64,000 nucleotides of DNA, taken from NCBI GenBank assembly GCA_014237395.1, contig JABZFP010000029.1, forward strand, positions 362,537-426,536. The letters are read 5' to 3'. The DNA comes from Desulfobacteraceae bacterium. GTDB lineage: Bacteria; Desulfobacterota; Desulfobacteria; Desulfobacterales; UBA5852. Below are positions 1 through 8,907 of this stretch, one piece after another; the stretch's first letter is position 1; each line of letters starts with the position of its first letter. A model generated the notes under the pieces. The model searched no databases. It worked only from the letters and a program-made list of their open reading frames with translations, and was not told where the DNA came from. The position numbers were made by a program, and so were the translations under genes.

Positions 1-543
1 CTCGCTGCCGATACGGATGCGCCGCCCCAACGGATTGGCTCGACCGAAAAGCTCGGTTCGCACCTTGCTGCCGAGGACGGCATACGCCCGTGCAACCCGG
101 GGATCGTCTTCCGGCAGAAAACGACCCTGGGCCACCCGCATCTGCCAGACCTGGGGTACGGCGGACCCGACGCCAAACACAAAGGTCCGCCGGCTGCGCG
201 AGCCATATTCCACCGCCGCATTGCCCTGGACCACCGGTACCGTGGCCACCACCCGCGGCAGGCGCTTCAAGGCGATGGCATCATCGAGGCTCAAAGGGCG
301 CACATTGCTGATCACGGCTCCCGAAAAGCCGGTCGTGGAGGTTTTGCCCGGTGTGATGCCAATGAGATTGGTGCCAAACTGGGTAAATTCCGCCAGTACG
401 AAGCGGTGGACCCCCTCGCCCAATGACGTCAGCAGCACCACGGCGGCAATCCCCACGGCAATCCCCAACGCGGTCAACCCGCTGCGCATGGGCTGCCCCA
501 CCAGGCCCTGGAGGGCAAATTTGGTTGCATCACGAATCAACAT
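1..543 (-). CDS. MacB-type ABC transporter permease, second copy (3' end outside window)
   Basis: Only the first 181 residues are in the window. The protein opens with a MacB/LolC-type N-terminus: an amphipathic start, then a membrane helix at about residues 18-40 followed by the LGEG motif, then the periplasmic MacB_PCD region. It aligns by eye over its whole visible length with the neighbouring permease at 881-2086 (shared AIGIA/AIGVA-VVLLT-LGEG and GRFLP stretches), so the two are paralogues. The ATG at 543 has AAGGA about 11 nt upstream. It is the last visible gene of a minus-strand operon coding an adaptor, an ATPase and two permeases, probably an inner-membrane efflux or lipoprotein/peptide export system. 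It is separated from permease 1 by an intergenic repeat. The substrate cannot be told. Confidence 0.85.
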   Translation of the reverse strand, partial: MLIRDATKFALQGLVGQPMRSGLTALGIAVGIAAVVLLTSLGEGVHRFVLAEFTQFGTNLIGITPGKTSTTGFSGAVISNVRPLSLDDAIALKRLPRVVATVPVVQGNAAVEYGSRSRRTFVFGVGSAVPQVWQMRVAQGRFLPEDDPRVARAYAVLGSKVRTELFGRANPLGRRIRIGSE

Positions 544-640
544 CTAAAAATTGTCCTTTGCGCCAATCTCTGCATTGGGCCTTGACCCAAAATCCTAATT
601 TTAAAATTTGCTTGGTTTTTGTGTGGTATTTTTTCTTATC

Positions 641-827
641 CCTTTGTCACGAGGCCGAGCATCGTTGCGACGATCGATAAAGACGCGGCGGCTGTCTGAG
701 CCCCGCGATAAGCGGGGCGAGTTCCGGCGCGTCCGATCGCGGCATCGACGCGCAGGCGAACCCGAAGGGCTCGTGGCGCGGGCGCTTTCTTTTGGTTCCG
801 TTTTCTTTCGCGAGAAAGAAAATGAAC
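641..827 (+). repeat. Dispersed intergenic repeat, copy 1
   Basis: A 187-nt element that fills most of the 337-nt gap between the two permease genes. It shares with the copies at 48112-48290 (plus) and 50868-51046 (minus) a 5' block containing GCCGAGCATCG, a middle block ACTGTYTGAG...GAGTTYC, then CGACGCGCAGG, and a 3' block CTTCTTTTGGTTCG-like followed by a hairpin. Hairpins seen: GCCCCGC/GCGGGGC (700-706 and 712-718) and the terminal TTTTCTTTC-GCGA-GAAAGAAAA (801-822). The variable arms at 665-674 and 736-745 pair at 7 of 10 positions. The hairpin end points toward the 3' end of the permease at 881. Short ORFs across it are not credible genes. Confidence 0.85.
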
Positions 828-880
828 ACGATTTTAAATCCGAGCAGGGCGAAAAGAACCATTTCTGAACGGCGCATCCC

Positions 881-2086
881 TTAGCGGCGGGACAGCGCCG
901 CCACCGGATCCAAGCGCGCCGCCCGCCGTGCCGGCATCACCCCGAACACGAGCCCGGAGGCCAGGGCCACCCCCACGGCGGCCAGCAGCGCCCAGGCCGG
1001 TGCGGCCATGGGGAAATTCGGGAAAAACCGCTCGGCCAGCACCAGGCCGCCGCCGGCCAGCAGCAGACCCAGGGCCGCTCCCACCAGCGAGAGCATGGCC
1101 GATTCGGAGAGAAAAAGGTGCAAAATCTGGCCGCCCGGCGCCCCCAGGGCTTTTAAGAGACCGATCTCCCCGGTGCGCTGGGACACCGCCACCAGCATCA
1201 CGTTCATGATCAGGATGCCGGCCACCGCCAGGCTGATGGCCGCAATGCCGGCCACCGCCAGCGTAAGGGTTTTGAAAATGCGGTCGAATGTCGCCAGCAT
1301 GGCGTCCTGGGTGATGACGGTGATGTCGTCCTCCCCATCGTGGCGCTCCCGAATAATCTCCAGGACGGCCTCCTTGGCCCGGGGAATAGCGTCCCGCCCA
1401 CGGGCCTGGACCAGAATGCGAAACAGGGAGACCCGGTTAAACAGGGCGGAAGCCGACGCCACCGGAATGATGGCCACGTCGCTGATGTCCACCCCCAGGG
1501 ACTGGCCTTTGGGGGCCAGCGCGCCGATCACCCGGAAACGGCGCTCCCCGATGCGCACAAAGCGGCCCAGCGGTGACGTATTGCCGAAGAGCTCCGTTTT
1601 CAACTTATTCCCCAGCACGCAATGCGCTTCAGCCCGGCTGGCTTCGCCCGCCGGCAGAAAACGCCCCTGGGCCATGGACAGATTGCGCACCTCCGCCATG
1701 GCCGCGGTCGTCCCCAGGATGACCGTTTCACGCGAAAGCCCGTCGCGGGCCACGGGCGCCGACCCCACCATAACCGGCGCCACCCGCCGCACGGCGCTGC
1801 TGCGCAGGAGCGCCAGAGCGTCCTCCAGAGTCAAATCGCGCGGCGTTTCCCCCAGCAGGGGCGGCGGCCCGCCGGTGGTTTCGGAACGGCCGGGCAGGAC
1901 GATCAGAAGATGGGTTCCCAGGGAAGTGAATTCCTGGGTCACGTAGCGCCGGGCACCTTCGCCGAGGGCTGTCAGCAGCACCACCGACGCTACCCCGATG
2001 GCCATGGCCAGCAGCATCAGCCCGGTTCGCAGGGGGTAGCCGCGCAGGGACCGGAAGGCAAAACCCAGCGTATCGTCAATTTTCAC
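881..2086 (-). CDS. MacB-type ABC transporter permease
   Basis: A 401-residue FtsX/MacB-family permease: N-terminal membrane helix at about residues 18-40, periplasmic MacB_PCD domain to about 265, then three C-terminal helices (about 275-300, 325-350, 362-385) ending in the typical ARRAARLDPVAALSR tail. It starts with GTG at 2086, and this GTGA overlaps the TGA stop of the ATPase gene, so the two are translationally coupled. With the ATPase (2083-2763) and adaptor (2760-3920) it should form a MacAB-like tripartite exporter in the inner membrane and periplasm. Family assignment is firm. Substrate (macrolide, peptide, lipoprotein or other) is unknown, and no outer-membrane TolC partner lies in the window. 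Confidence 0.92.
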   Translation of the reverse strand: MKIDDTLGFAFRSLRGYPLRTGLMLLAMAIGVASVVLLTALGEGARRYVTQEFTSLGTHLLIVLPGRSETTGGPPPLLGETPRDLTLEDALALLRSSAVRRVAPVMVGSAPVARDGLSRETVILGTTAAMAEVRNLSMAQGRFLPAGEASRAEAHCVLGNKLKTELFGNTSPLGRFVRIGERRFRVIGALAPKGQSLGVDISDVAIIPVASASALFNRVSLFRILVQARGRDAIPRAKEAVLEIIRERHDGEDDITVITQDAMLATFDRIFKTLTLAVAGIAAISLAVAGILIMNVMLVAVSQRTGEIGLLKALGAPGGQILHLFLSESAMLSLVGAALGLLLAGGGLVLAERFFPNFPMAAPAWALLAAVGVALASGLVFGVMPARRAARLDPVAALSRR

Positions 2087-2763
2087 GACGCCCTCCGGAG
2101 ATCATCCTCGATACGGCCGTCCAGCATCCGCACCTGGCGACCCGTGCGCTTCCCGAGTTCCGGGTCGTGCGTGACGATGACCACCGTCATGCCGGCCCGG
2201 TTCAACCCCTCGATGGTCTCGATCACATCAGTCCCCGAAGCGCGGTCCAGGTTGCCGGTGGGTTCGTCTGCCAGAATAATGGCCGGCTGCATGATGGTGG
2301 CCCGTGCAATGGCGACGCGCTGACGCTGGCCGCCCGAAAGCTGGTCCGGACGGTGGCGGGCCCGGTCCGCGAGCCCCATCCGGTCCAGGGCTTCGGCCAC
2401 ACGCGCCTTGCGCTGGCCAGCCGCGACCCCGGCCAGGGTCAGTGGCAATTCGACATTTTCCGCAGCGGTCAATCGAAGAATCAGGTGAAAAAACTGGAAG
2501 ATGAAACCGATCTTGTGCCGACGGATGTCGGCCTGCTTGCGTTCACCCAGCTCGGTGGTATCCAGGCCTTCCAACCGGTAGACGCCCCGGTCGGGGCGGT
2601 CAAGCAATCCCAAGATGTTAAGCAGGGTGGATTTTCCCGACCCGGAAGGGCCCATGATGGAAACGTACTCGCCCGGTTGGATTGTCAGGTCCACCTGCTG
2701 CAGGGCGTAGACCGTCTCTTCACCCACCTGGAATACGCGCTCGACCTGTTCCAGACAAATCAC
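2083..2763 (-). CDS. ABC transporter ATP-binding protein, MacB/LolD type
   Basis: 226 residues with a complete nucleotide-binding domain: Walker A GPSGSGKST, Q-loop, signature LSGGQRQRVAIARA, Walker B ILADEPTGNLD and the H-loop VTHDPEL. The EPTGNLD form is typical of the MacB/LolD/FtsE group. The preferred start is GTG at 2763, which overlaps the TGA of the upstream adaptor gene (GTGA). A longer reading frame runs back to 2835 but would sit inside the adaptor gene and adds a low-complexity, non-homologous N-terminus. The protein energises the two adjacent permeases. Unlike canonical MacB, the ATPase is not fused to the permease. Confidence 0.93.
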   Translation of the reverse strand: MICLEQVERVFQVGEETVYALQQVDLTIQPGEYVSIMGPSGSGKSTLLNILGLLDRPDRGVYRLEGLDTTELGERKQADIRRHKIGFIFQFFHLILRLTAAENVELPLTLAGVAAGQRKARVAEALDRMGLADRARHRPDQLSGGQRQRVAIARATIMQPAIILADEPTGNLDRASGTDVIETIEGLNRAGMTVVIVTHDPELGKRTGRQVRMLDGRIEDDLRRAS

Positions 2764-3920
2764 GGCGCTTCCTCCAGCCGCACGGCCACAGCCCCGTCCT
2801 CCAAATCCGGATTGTCCACATTGACGACAACCCATTCGTCCGGCGAGACGCCTTCCAGCACCTCGCTCCAGTCCCAGTTGGACAGGCCGATGCGGATGCT
2901 GCGGGCTGCCAGGCGGCCTTCGTCGGGGAGAAAAACAAAAACACGCCGGCCGTCCATCACCGCCTCGGTGGGCACCCGCACCACGTCATGCCGCACGTCC
3001 AGAATCACCTCGATATCGGCACTGTAGCCGGCCAGAAGATTTTTCCCCTCTGGCGCCTGGTCAAAGACCACCTCCACGTCCACGGTGCGAGCCTGTTTCT
3101 CGATGTCCAGGACGTAGTCTGCAATCCGGCGCACACGCCCCGCGAAGTGCTCGTCCCGGAAAGCGTCCATACTGATGCGGGCCGGCATGCCCACCTGGAT
3201 GTCGGCGGCGTCCACCTCGTCGATCGGCGCCGTGACATAGAAACAGGCATTGTCGATGATGTCCACCACGGGGGGCGTGGCCACCCCCAATGGCGATGGT
3301 GTCACGAACTCGAAACGCTCGCCGTTGATCTCGGCGATCACGCCGTCAAAAGGCGCCAGCAGCCGGGTTCGCGCCAGGTTGGCCTGGGCCACGGCCTGCT
3401 GCGCCTCCCGGACGCTGATCTCGCTGTGGGCCCCGGCGCACTCGGCCTGCAGCGCGGCGGCCTCGGCCTTGGCGTTGTCGGCCCTTTCTTCGGTGACGAC
3501 ATCCTGCTTGCGCAGTTTATTCAAACGGTCCGCATTGCGCTGGGACACCCCGGCCCGCAGGCAGGCCGAACGGGCACGGCTGCGGGCGGAGACGACCTGC
3601 CGCTCCGCCAGGACCGCCTGGGCCTCCAGGTCTTCGTTCCAGATTTCCAGCAAAAGCTGCCCTTCCGTGACGGCATCCCCTTCCCGGATCGGCAGTTGGG
3701 CAATTTGCCCGCCGACGCTCGGCGAAAGTTTGGCCCGGCGGCAGGCCTTGACGGTGCCGGCCCGGGTGTTGGCCACAGTGCGCTCCACCGTGCCGCGTGT
3801 GACGCCTTTGACCACGACTTCCAGGGGTTTGGGCCGCGTGGCCCGCCAGATGCCGTAGCCCGCGGCGGCGACCACGAGCAGGACGATGATCCATTTCAAA
3901 AAATGACGCGGCAGAGACAT
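2760..3920 (-). CDS. HlyD/MacA-family periplasmic adaptor subunit
   Basis: 386 residues: an N-terminal signal anchor (about residues 7-25, hydrophobic VVLLVVAAAGYGIW type), a biotinyl-lipoyl-like half-motif, a coiled-coil hairpin of about 100 residues rich in Ala/Glu/Arg, the second lipoyl half (LAPFDGVIAEI), and a beta-barrel/membrane-proximal region. This is the membrane fusion protein of a tripartite exporter, anchored in the inner membrane and reaching across the periplasm. I chose the ATG at 3920. The frame is open up to 3983, but the extra 21 residues precede a normal signal anchor and have no ribosome-binding site. It is the first gene of the operon and overlaps the ATPase gene by 4 nt. 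Confidence 0.92.
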   Translation of the reverse strand: MSLPRHFLKWIIVLLVVAAAGYGIWRATRPKPLEVVVKGVTRGTVERTVANTRAGTVKACRRAKLSPSVGGQIAQLPIREGDAVTEGQLLLEIWNEDLEAQAVLAERQVVSARSRARSACLRAGVSQRNADRLNKLRKQDVVTEERADNAKAEAAALQAECAGAHSEISVREAQQAVAQANLARTRLLAPFDGVIAEINGERFEFVTPSPLGVATPPVVDIIDNACFYVTAPIDEVDAADIQVGMPARISMDAFRDEHFAGRVRRIADYVLDIEKQARTVDVEVVFDQAPEGKNLLAGYSADIEVILDVRHDVVRVPTEAVMDGRRVFVFLPDEGRLAARSIRIGLSNWDWSEVLEGVSPDEWVVVNVDNPDLEDGAVAVRLEEAP

Positions 3921-4144
3921 GGCAATTCCATTTTCAGGTTGTGCGGTTGGCGGCGACGAAATAACAAACAACGACGCTTCCATGAAAGGTCAGGCAGCAC
4001 TTTCCGAGCCGATCAGACGGCGGCCTTGAAAACCCGCCGATTGATTTGAATCACCCCGGACAGAAGGAAACATTAGGAGATTCATAACCAAAGATCAACG
4101 ATTCCCTTAGGTCCGGACAGCCGGCAGGGCCTCGCATCACATGA

Positions 4145-4972
4145 TCATGCCAGTGTCACCACGGCGATTTCGGGAAAGCAATTGAAGCGAACCGGGTAAA
4201 TGGCCCAGCCGATCCCTCGGGAGATGAACATGGTGTGGCCTTTTAACGTTCGGAGGACCCCACTGGCGTAAGCCTTGTTTCTTACCGGAAGCACCGGCGC
4301 CCCCCAGAAGGGGATGCGTACCTGGCCGCCGTGGGTGTGGCCCGCCATGATCAGATCGATATGGCCGCTAAAACGACTGTCGGCGCTGTCCGGATTGTGG
4401 ACGAGCATGATACGGCAGGCCTCTTCCGGTATTTGCTCCAACACCCGATCGAAATCGATAGGGTCTTCCCACAAATCGCCTCCGCCGGCGAGCCACAGTT
4501 GCTGACCATCCCTTTCGATGACTTTGGCCTTGCCTCGCAAGTCCTGACCCGATCGATCCAACCAGTAGAGTGACCGACGGGTGTCCGCCAAGTGGTCGTG
4601 GTTGCCCAGGACCGCGAAGACGCCTTCCGGAGCCGACAGCCTGGCCAACACCGGCCAGACCCGGTCGATTTCCGCCGTGCCGTTTTTTTCGTGGACGTAG
4701 TCCCCGGTGCAGACAACGGCATCCCGGGGGATCCGGTTGACCCGCCGGACGACATCTTCGACGACCGACAGGGGCACCAGAAGCCCGTGGTGCAAGTCGG
4801 TCAGGTGCACGATACGGAAGCCCTTAAAGGCGCGCGGGAGGTTGGGAATGGGAATTTGATAGTGGGTTTCGAGAATCATGCGGCGTTCGATGAACACGGG
4901 GTAGCAGGCGGCGGCACCCACCACCCCGGCACCGAACAGATAACGAAGGAAGCGTCTTCGCGAAGCGATCAT
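4145..4972 (-). CDS. Metallophosphoesterase with Tat-type signal (YkuE-like)
   Basis: 275 residues. The N-terminus reads SRRRFLRYLFGAG, a good twin-arginine motif followed by a hydrophobic stretch, so export through the Tat pathway in folded, metal-loaded form is likely. The calcineurin-like dinuclear metal motifs are all present: DLHHG (D and H ligands), GDYV, GNHDH, and near the C-terminus GHTHGGQ. Relatives such as YkuE act on phospholipid-like or nucleotide substrates (family knowledge), but the substrate here cannot be inferred. It stands alone, with about 100 nt to each neighbour, and is probably monocistronic. Confidence 0.88.
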   Translation of the reverse strand: MIASRRRFLRYLFGAGVVGAAACYPVFIERRMILETHYQIPIPNLPRAFKGFRIVHLTDLHHGLLVPLSVVEDVVRRVNRIPRDAVVCTGDYVHEKNGTAEIDRVWPVLARLSAPEGVFAVLGNHDHLADTRRSLYWLDRSGQDLRGKAKVIERDGQQLWLAGGGDLWEDPIDFDRVLEQIPEEACRIMLVHNPDSADSRFSGHIDLIMAGHTHGGQVRIPFWGAPVLPVRNKAYASGVLRTLKGHTMFISRGIGWAIYPVRFNCFPEIAVVTLA

Positions 4973-5075
4973 TGGCAGTCTCGTAGGATCGGAAAACTTG
5001 GTGCCGCCAACGCGGGCAAAACGCTATCGGTACGATTTTCCCGATACCATCGATCTCTCCCGTGACGGACATGGG

Positions 5076-5726
5076 TTATTTCACACCATTTTTATCAAGA
5101 TACGTTTCCAAGTCGAAATAGAACTCGTTCAGCGAGTTGGCCACGGCACCGTCCCAACCGTCGCCCAGCATGTTCTCGGCCTTGCCCGTCCCGATAAATA
5201 CAAACGGATTGATTGCCGTGGCCATATCCCCGCCGGAATAGCGATTGATGTTATCGCCATCGGTTTGCGTATTGAATAGGGGGTTACGATCGGCATCCAG
5301 GAGCGCATAGTCGATATAGACATTGAATTTTTTATTGCTCCAAAGCGCAGTACCCAAGTCGATTTTATAGTCTTTGAAGTCCGATAGCAGATAGTAATCG
5401 TAATGGGGACCGCCGGCCTGCATTTCGTGGGCGAAATCGACTTTTTCGAAGCGCGCCTGCATGAGGTTCATCAGGCTGTCACGCAACGCCGGACCGGCCT
5501 CGTAGCGGAAATTGTCGGACATGGCACCCGGGTTATGGACGATAACCTTTTCCGCCTGGGCTTTGTCCATCACCACCAGGAGCTGTTTATCCACTTTGGT
5601 GCTTGGTATGTTCTGGAACTCGAATTCATGCCGCAGGGGCACGTTGCGCGTACAGCCATTCAGGACCAGCAGGAAAACAACTGTCAAAAAAACAATCCCG
5701 TACCAGCGATGCGAGTGCATTCTCAC
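5076..5726 (-). CDS. Hypothetical lipoprotein
   Basis: A 216-residue protein (214 from the alternative ATG) with a classical lipoprotein signal: positive start, hydrophobic core VFLLVL and lipobox LNGC at about residue 25. The mature part is soluble, mixed alpha/beta, with no motif I recognise. It loosely recalls envelope lipoproteins that assemble from repeating alpha/beta units, but I do not assign a family. Two starts are possible: GTG at 5726 (AGGAGG 6 nt upstream) and ATG at 5720 (12 nt). The better Shine-Dalgarno spacing favours GTG. It is probably anchored in the inner leaflet of the outer membrane. Confidence 0.75.
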   Translation of the reverse strand: MRMHSHRWYGIVFLTVVFLLVLNGCTRNVPLRHEFEFQNIPSTKVDKQLLVVMDKAQAEKVIVHNPGAMSDNFRYEAGPALRDSLMNLMQARFEKVDFAHEMQAGGPHYDYYLLSDFKDYKIDLGTALWSNKKFNVYIDYALLDADRNPLFNTQTDGDNINRYSGGDMATAINPFVFIGTGKAENMLGDGWDGAVANSLNEFYFDLETYLDKNGVK

Positions 5727-5819
5727 GGCTCACCTCCTAATTAGCGTCTATAATATGACATTGTGTGCCAGAACCATAGCCGTCCGTCCATCTTTCTTAT
5801 CACGCTATAAAATCGGCGA

Positions 5820-5843
5820 AGCCGTTATCGGTGAATAACGGCT
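5820..5843. repeat. Short perfect inverted repeat
   Basis: AGCCGTTAT, a 6-nt loop, then ATAACGGCT: a perfect 9-bp stem in the intergenic region upstream of the lipoprotein gene. There is no T-tract on either strand, so it is not a standard terminator. It could be a protein-binding palindrome or an RNA hairpin. Confidence 0.4.
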
Positions 5844-6007
5844 AAATGTCTTCCAAAGATAGGAATGGGCTGCCGTAATGAATACGCTTAAGGAGCATCC
5901 TACTCAAGGAAAGGGATGGTGTCAAAACCCGGGGGATGGTGGGGTGGCGGGAAAAACGGATGAACGATCCCGGCGTCCGTCGCCGGGGTCGATCAATCTG
6001 CGCAGGT

Positions 6008-6199
6008 TCAGGCGGCGCGAGGAAAACCGCGGTCCCGCTCGCGCAATATTTTAAGCACCCGGCCGGCTTCCTGGGTTTCCTCCGGTGTCAGGAAACCCGC
6101 CGATATCCAGGATTCCAGTGTGCGCTGCCGCCGCTCGAGATTCTGGGGGCTGTCATCTTCAGCATACTGGTGCATGAGTTCCAAGTCCGTTATATCCAT
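6008..6199 (-). CDS. Small hypothetical protein, 63 aa
   Basis: The frame is open from 6223, but the ATG at 6199 has a clear ribosome-binding site (CGGAGG, 5 nt spacing) and gives a 63-residue acidic protein beginning MDITDLELMHQ. It looks helical and charged, with no signal peptide and no recognised motif. The good Shine-Dalgarno sequence and protein-like composition support a real gene. It has no obvious operon partner. Function is unknown. Confidence 0.55.
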   Translation of the reverse strand: MDITDLELMHQYAEDDSPQNLERRQRTLESWISAGFLTPEETQEAGRVLKILRERDRGFPRAA

Positions 6200-6498
6200 T
6201 GTATCCTCCGTATTCTTGCACACGATTTGTACTCAAGGCCAATAAGCTTTGGCCCAATTGGTCACAATGCAACTATGTATTTTATAACCTTCAGATATTT
6301 TTCGAAATTTAAATTTCATCGATTACGCCTCGCCACACCAAAGTCGTCCAATGGGAGCCAGGCGGGCCAACGGCTATCCCGAACATTTCATGTAATTTTT
6401 TCTATGCCATAAATTTTATGCAAATATTCAGTGGTCTAAAAGCTATTCGGGGTATAATTTTCAGTTGACACCTTGTACCCTTGGCCGATTTTGAAAAT

Positions 6499-6638
6499 CA
6501 TAGAAAATATTTCACCCTGCGGGCGCGCCCGAGATGCCCAGTGGCCGCGTTATCAGGGGCTTGCGGTAGCATTCCTACAGCGGCGCCCCTGATGCCTTGC
6601 CAATGAACATCTCGAACGCGTGAAATATTCGGGCTATG
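6499..6638. repeat. 140-bp nested imperfect inverted repeat (MITE-like or structured RNA)
   Basis: Four pairs of complementary blocks are nested around a common centre: CATAG (6499-6503) with CTATG (6634-6638); AATATTTCAC (6506-6515) with GTGAAATATT (6620-6629); CGAGATG (6530-6536) with CATCTCG (6608-6614); ATCAGGGGC (6552-6560) with GCCCCTGAT (6585-6593). It lies in a ~500-nt stretch (6200-6699) with no other convincing gene, downstream of the diguanylate cyclase gene. I saw no obvious target-site duplication and no second copy in this window. A 79-residue ORF across it on the minus strand is not credible. Confidence 0.6.
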
Positions 6639-6699
6639 CGCCCTGCATATTCGTCCTGCCGACAGGAGATTTCTGACGGTCGGGAGCGCATTCGACCTT

Positions 6700-8907
6700 T
6701 TATTGCATGGCCGCCTGAACCGCCGGTGCCGATTCATCCAATCTGCACACCCCCGAATCCTGTTTGACGCAGTCGCGCCCGGCCCGCTTGGCCCGGTACA
6801 ACGCCTGGTCGGCCTTCACCAGCACCTTGACAGGGTCGTGACCGCGGGAAGGAATGCCGCAGGCCACACCGGCACTGATGGTCAGGTGATCACGGCCATG
6901 CGACCCTTTGTGGCGCAGGTTCATGTCCCTGACCGTCCGGTTCATGGCATCCGCCACTTCCCGGGCCCCCTCGAGGTCGGTATTGGGCAGCACCACGACA
7001 AACTCTTCCCCGCCATACCGCGCCACAAGGTCGCCGGCCCGGCGGACATTTTTTCGCAGACAGGCAGCTACTTTTTTCAGGCAGTCATCGCCGGCCTGGT
7101 GGCCGTATATGTCGTTAAACTCCTTGAAATAGTCGATGTCCAACATGATGAGGGACAGCGGCTGTTGTTCGCGCAGGGCGCGCTGCCACTCGTTTTCCAG
7201 TGCTTCGTCAAACCGGCGGCGGTTGGCCAATCCGGTCAGGCCGTCCTCCATGGAATACTTTTTCAAGATCTGCTGGGCCCGCTTTTGTTTGATAATCGAC
7301 CACATGCTGGACATGAAGAGGGTAAGCTGGTTGGCATCGGATTCATCGTAGGCGGCCTCTTTGTTGCCCACCCCGGCCACCGCCACGATACGCCCGTCGT
7401 CCATCACGGGCACGCTCATGTGACGCCGGATGGGAAAATGCCCTTCCGGCATGCCCTTTTTGTCGGGGACATTTTCGAAATCATTGTGAATCACGGGGCG
7501 CCGCAGCCGGACGCTGTCGGCCCACACACCGGCTTTGTCCAGGGGATAGTGACGGGTCTTGTCCGCCTGGCAGGCTTTCCGTACGTCTTTAGACCAGGCG
7601 ACGAGTTCAAGGGAATTGGTTTCTTCATTTACAAAATGGAGATAACCGGCTTTGCTGCGCGTCAAACGAACGATCTCTTCCAGTGCGTAGGCCCTTATTT
7701 TTTCATCGCTCACGCTGCTCATTTGGCTCAGTTTGAGCAGGGAATGGAGACGCTCTTCATTGAGCTTGATGGTCTCCTGGGATTTGATCTGGTCGGTCAC
7801 ATCGCGGGCCACGGCATAAATGAGTTCTTCTTCCAGGTCCGGTATGGCATTCCACTCCAGCCAGCGCGTACGGCCGTCCTTTCCGACGTAGCGATTTCTG
7901 AAATCCTTGACAGAGCGGCCTTGCCTGAGCTCCTGATTAATCGCTTCGGTGGCCGCGGCGTCGTCCGGATGCACAAAGGAAAACCAGGGGATGCTCAACA
8001 ACTCCTCTTTGGACCATCCCAGAAGACCGGTCCAGGCCGAGTTGATGTCTTTGAAATAGCCATTGAAGTCAGCGACACAGATGGGATCGATGGACAGACT
8101 GAAAACCCGCTCGCGATCTTGTTCCGCGCGCTTGACCGCGGTGATGTCCTTGATCACGCTCACCACGCGATCGACACGCCCGGAAGACGAGCGCGCCGGG
8201 TAGTAGCGCACCAGCAGATACCGCTTGCCCGATGTGTGGTTTTCCTGCATCATTTCATATTCGACGGATTCCCCCTGAAAACAGGCATCGAGATGGGGTT
8301 TGATGGCGTGGAACGCATCGGCGCCGATGGCATCCACGATCGAGGTGCCGATGATTTTCTCGCGCAGGGTGTTGCGCTGTTTGAGAAACGCATCATTGAC
8401 CATGCGAAAAATATAGCTTCTATCCAGCACCGTCACCATGTCATCGGAGGCTTCCAGCGCCATGTGGTATTCACTGAGGGTGTCTTGGGCCTGTCGACGA
8501 TCGGCCACGGATCGCTGCAGTTCGCAGGTGCCGGCCTTGACCTGAATCTCCAGGTGCGACTTATAGTGCATCAATGCCAGCTCGGCCTGCCGACGTTCCG
8601 AGACTTCTTCCCGCAGTGTGGCATTGGCCTGGATCAGATCCGACGTCTGCCGATCGAGCGCTTTCCCTAAAACGCGGCTGGACAGCCACAAGCGGAATAC
8701 CATCGTGCCGGCGACAGCCAGGGCGGCCGACAGCCCGCCCAAGGCATAGATGGCCCAGACCGGGCCACCGGAAGCATTCTGGATATGGTGAATGGTGATC
8801 AGGACGATGACGCCCAGGATACCTACCAAAACAAAGAAAGCCCGATTGCGCAAGGACAGGGTTTGTCCTGTGTGCTGGATAACGACCTGTTTGGTTAAGT
8901 TAGTCAT
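6700..8907 (-). CDS. Membrane-bound PAS-PAS-GAF-GGDEF diguanylate cyclase
   Basis: 735 residues. Two membrane helices (about 23-42 and 50-73) are followed by a coiled-coil linker (to about 140), a first PAS domain (about 140-260), a second PAS domain (about 265-390, with PAC-type WLEWNAIPD), a GAF domain (about 395-545) and a C-terminal GGDEF domain. The active-site signature is GGEEF at 632-636, a catalytically competent variant. RAGD, exactly five residues upstream, is an intact RxxD inhibitory site, so product (c-di-GMP) feedback is expected. No EAL or HD-GYP domain is present. The protein should turn a small-molecule or redox cue sensed by PAS/GAF into c-di-GMP synthesis at the inner membrane. 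Confidence 0.93.
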   Translation of the reverse strand: MTNLTKQVVIQHTGQTLSLRNRAFFVLVGILGVIVLITIHHIQNASGGPVWAIYALGGLSAALAVAGTMVFRLWLSSRVLGKALDRQTSDLIQANATLREEVSERRQAELALMHYKSHLEIQVKAGTCELQRSVADRRQAQDTLSEYHMALEASDDMVTVLDRSYIFRMVNDAFLKQRNTLREKIIGTSIVDAIGADAFHAIKPHLDACFQGESVEYEMMQENHTSGKRYLLVRYYPARSSSGRVDRVVSVIKDITAVKRAEQDRERVFSLSIDPICVADFNGYFKDINSAWTGLLGWSKEELLSIPWFSFVHPDDAAATEAINQELRQGRSVKDFRNRYVGKDGRTRWLEWNAIPDLEEELIYAVARDVTDQIKSQETIKLNEERLHSLLKLSQMSSVSDEKIRAYALEEIVRLTRSKAGYLHFVNEETNSLELVAWSKDVRKACQADKTRHYPLDKAGVWADSVRLRRPVIHNDFENVPDKKGMPEGHFPIRRHMSVPVMDDGRIVAVAGVGNKEAAYDESDANQLTLFMSSMWSIIKQKRAQQILKKYSMEDGLTGLANRRRFDEALENEWQRALREQQPLSLIMLDIDYFKEFNDIYGHQAGDDCLKKVAACLRKNVRRAGDLVARYGGEEFVVVLPNTDLEGAREVADAMNRTVRDMNLRHKGSHGRDHLTISAGVACGIPSRGHDPVKVLVKADQALYRAKRAGRDCVKQDSGVCRLDESAPAVQAAMQ

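Noticed and set aside
608..877. Short ORFs on both strands upstream of the permease at 881
   Set aside because: They are within the dispersed structured repeat and their frames are not kept in the other copies.
2682..4049. Long plus-strand frame of 455 codons across the adaptor gene
   Set aside because: It is a GC-rich antisense shadow; the minus strand has clear family motifs and overlapping operon starts.
6498..6737. 79-residue ORF on the minus strand
   Set aside because: It lies across the nested inverted repeat and overlaps the 3' end of the diguanylate cyclase gene, and has no ribosome-binding site.
6703..8670. 655-codon plus-strand frame
   Set aside because: It is antisense to the diguanylate cyclase, whose GGEEF, RAGD, PAS and GAF features are convincing.
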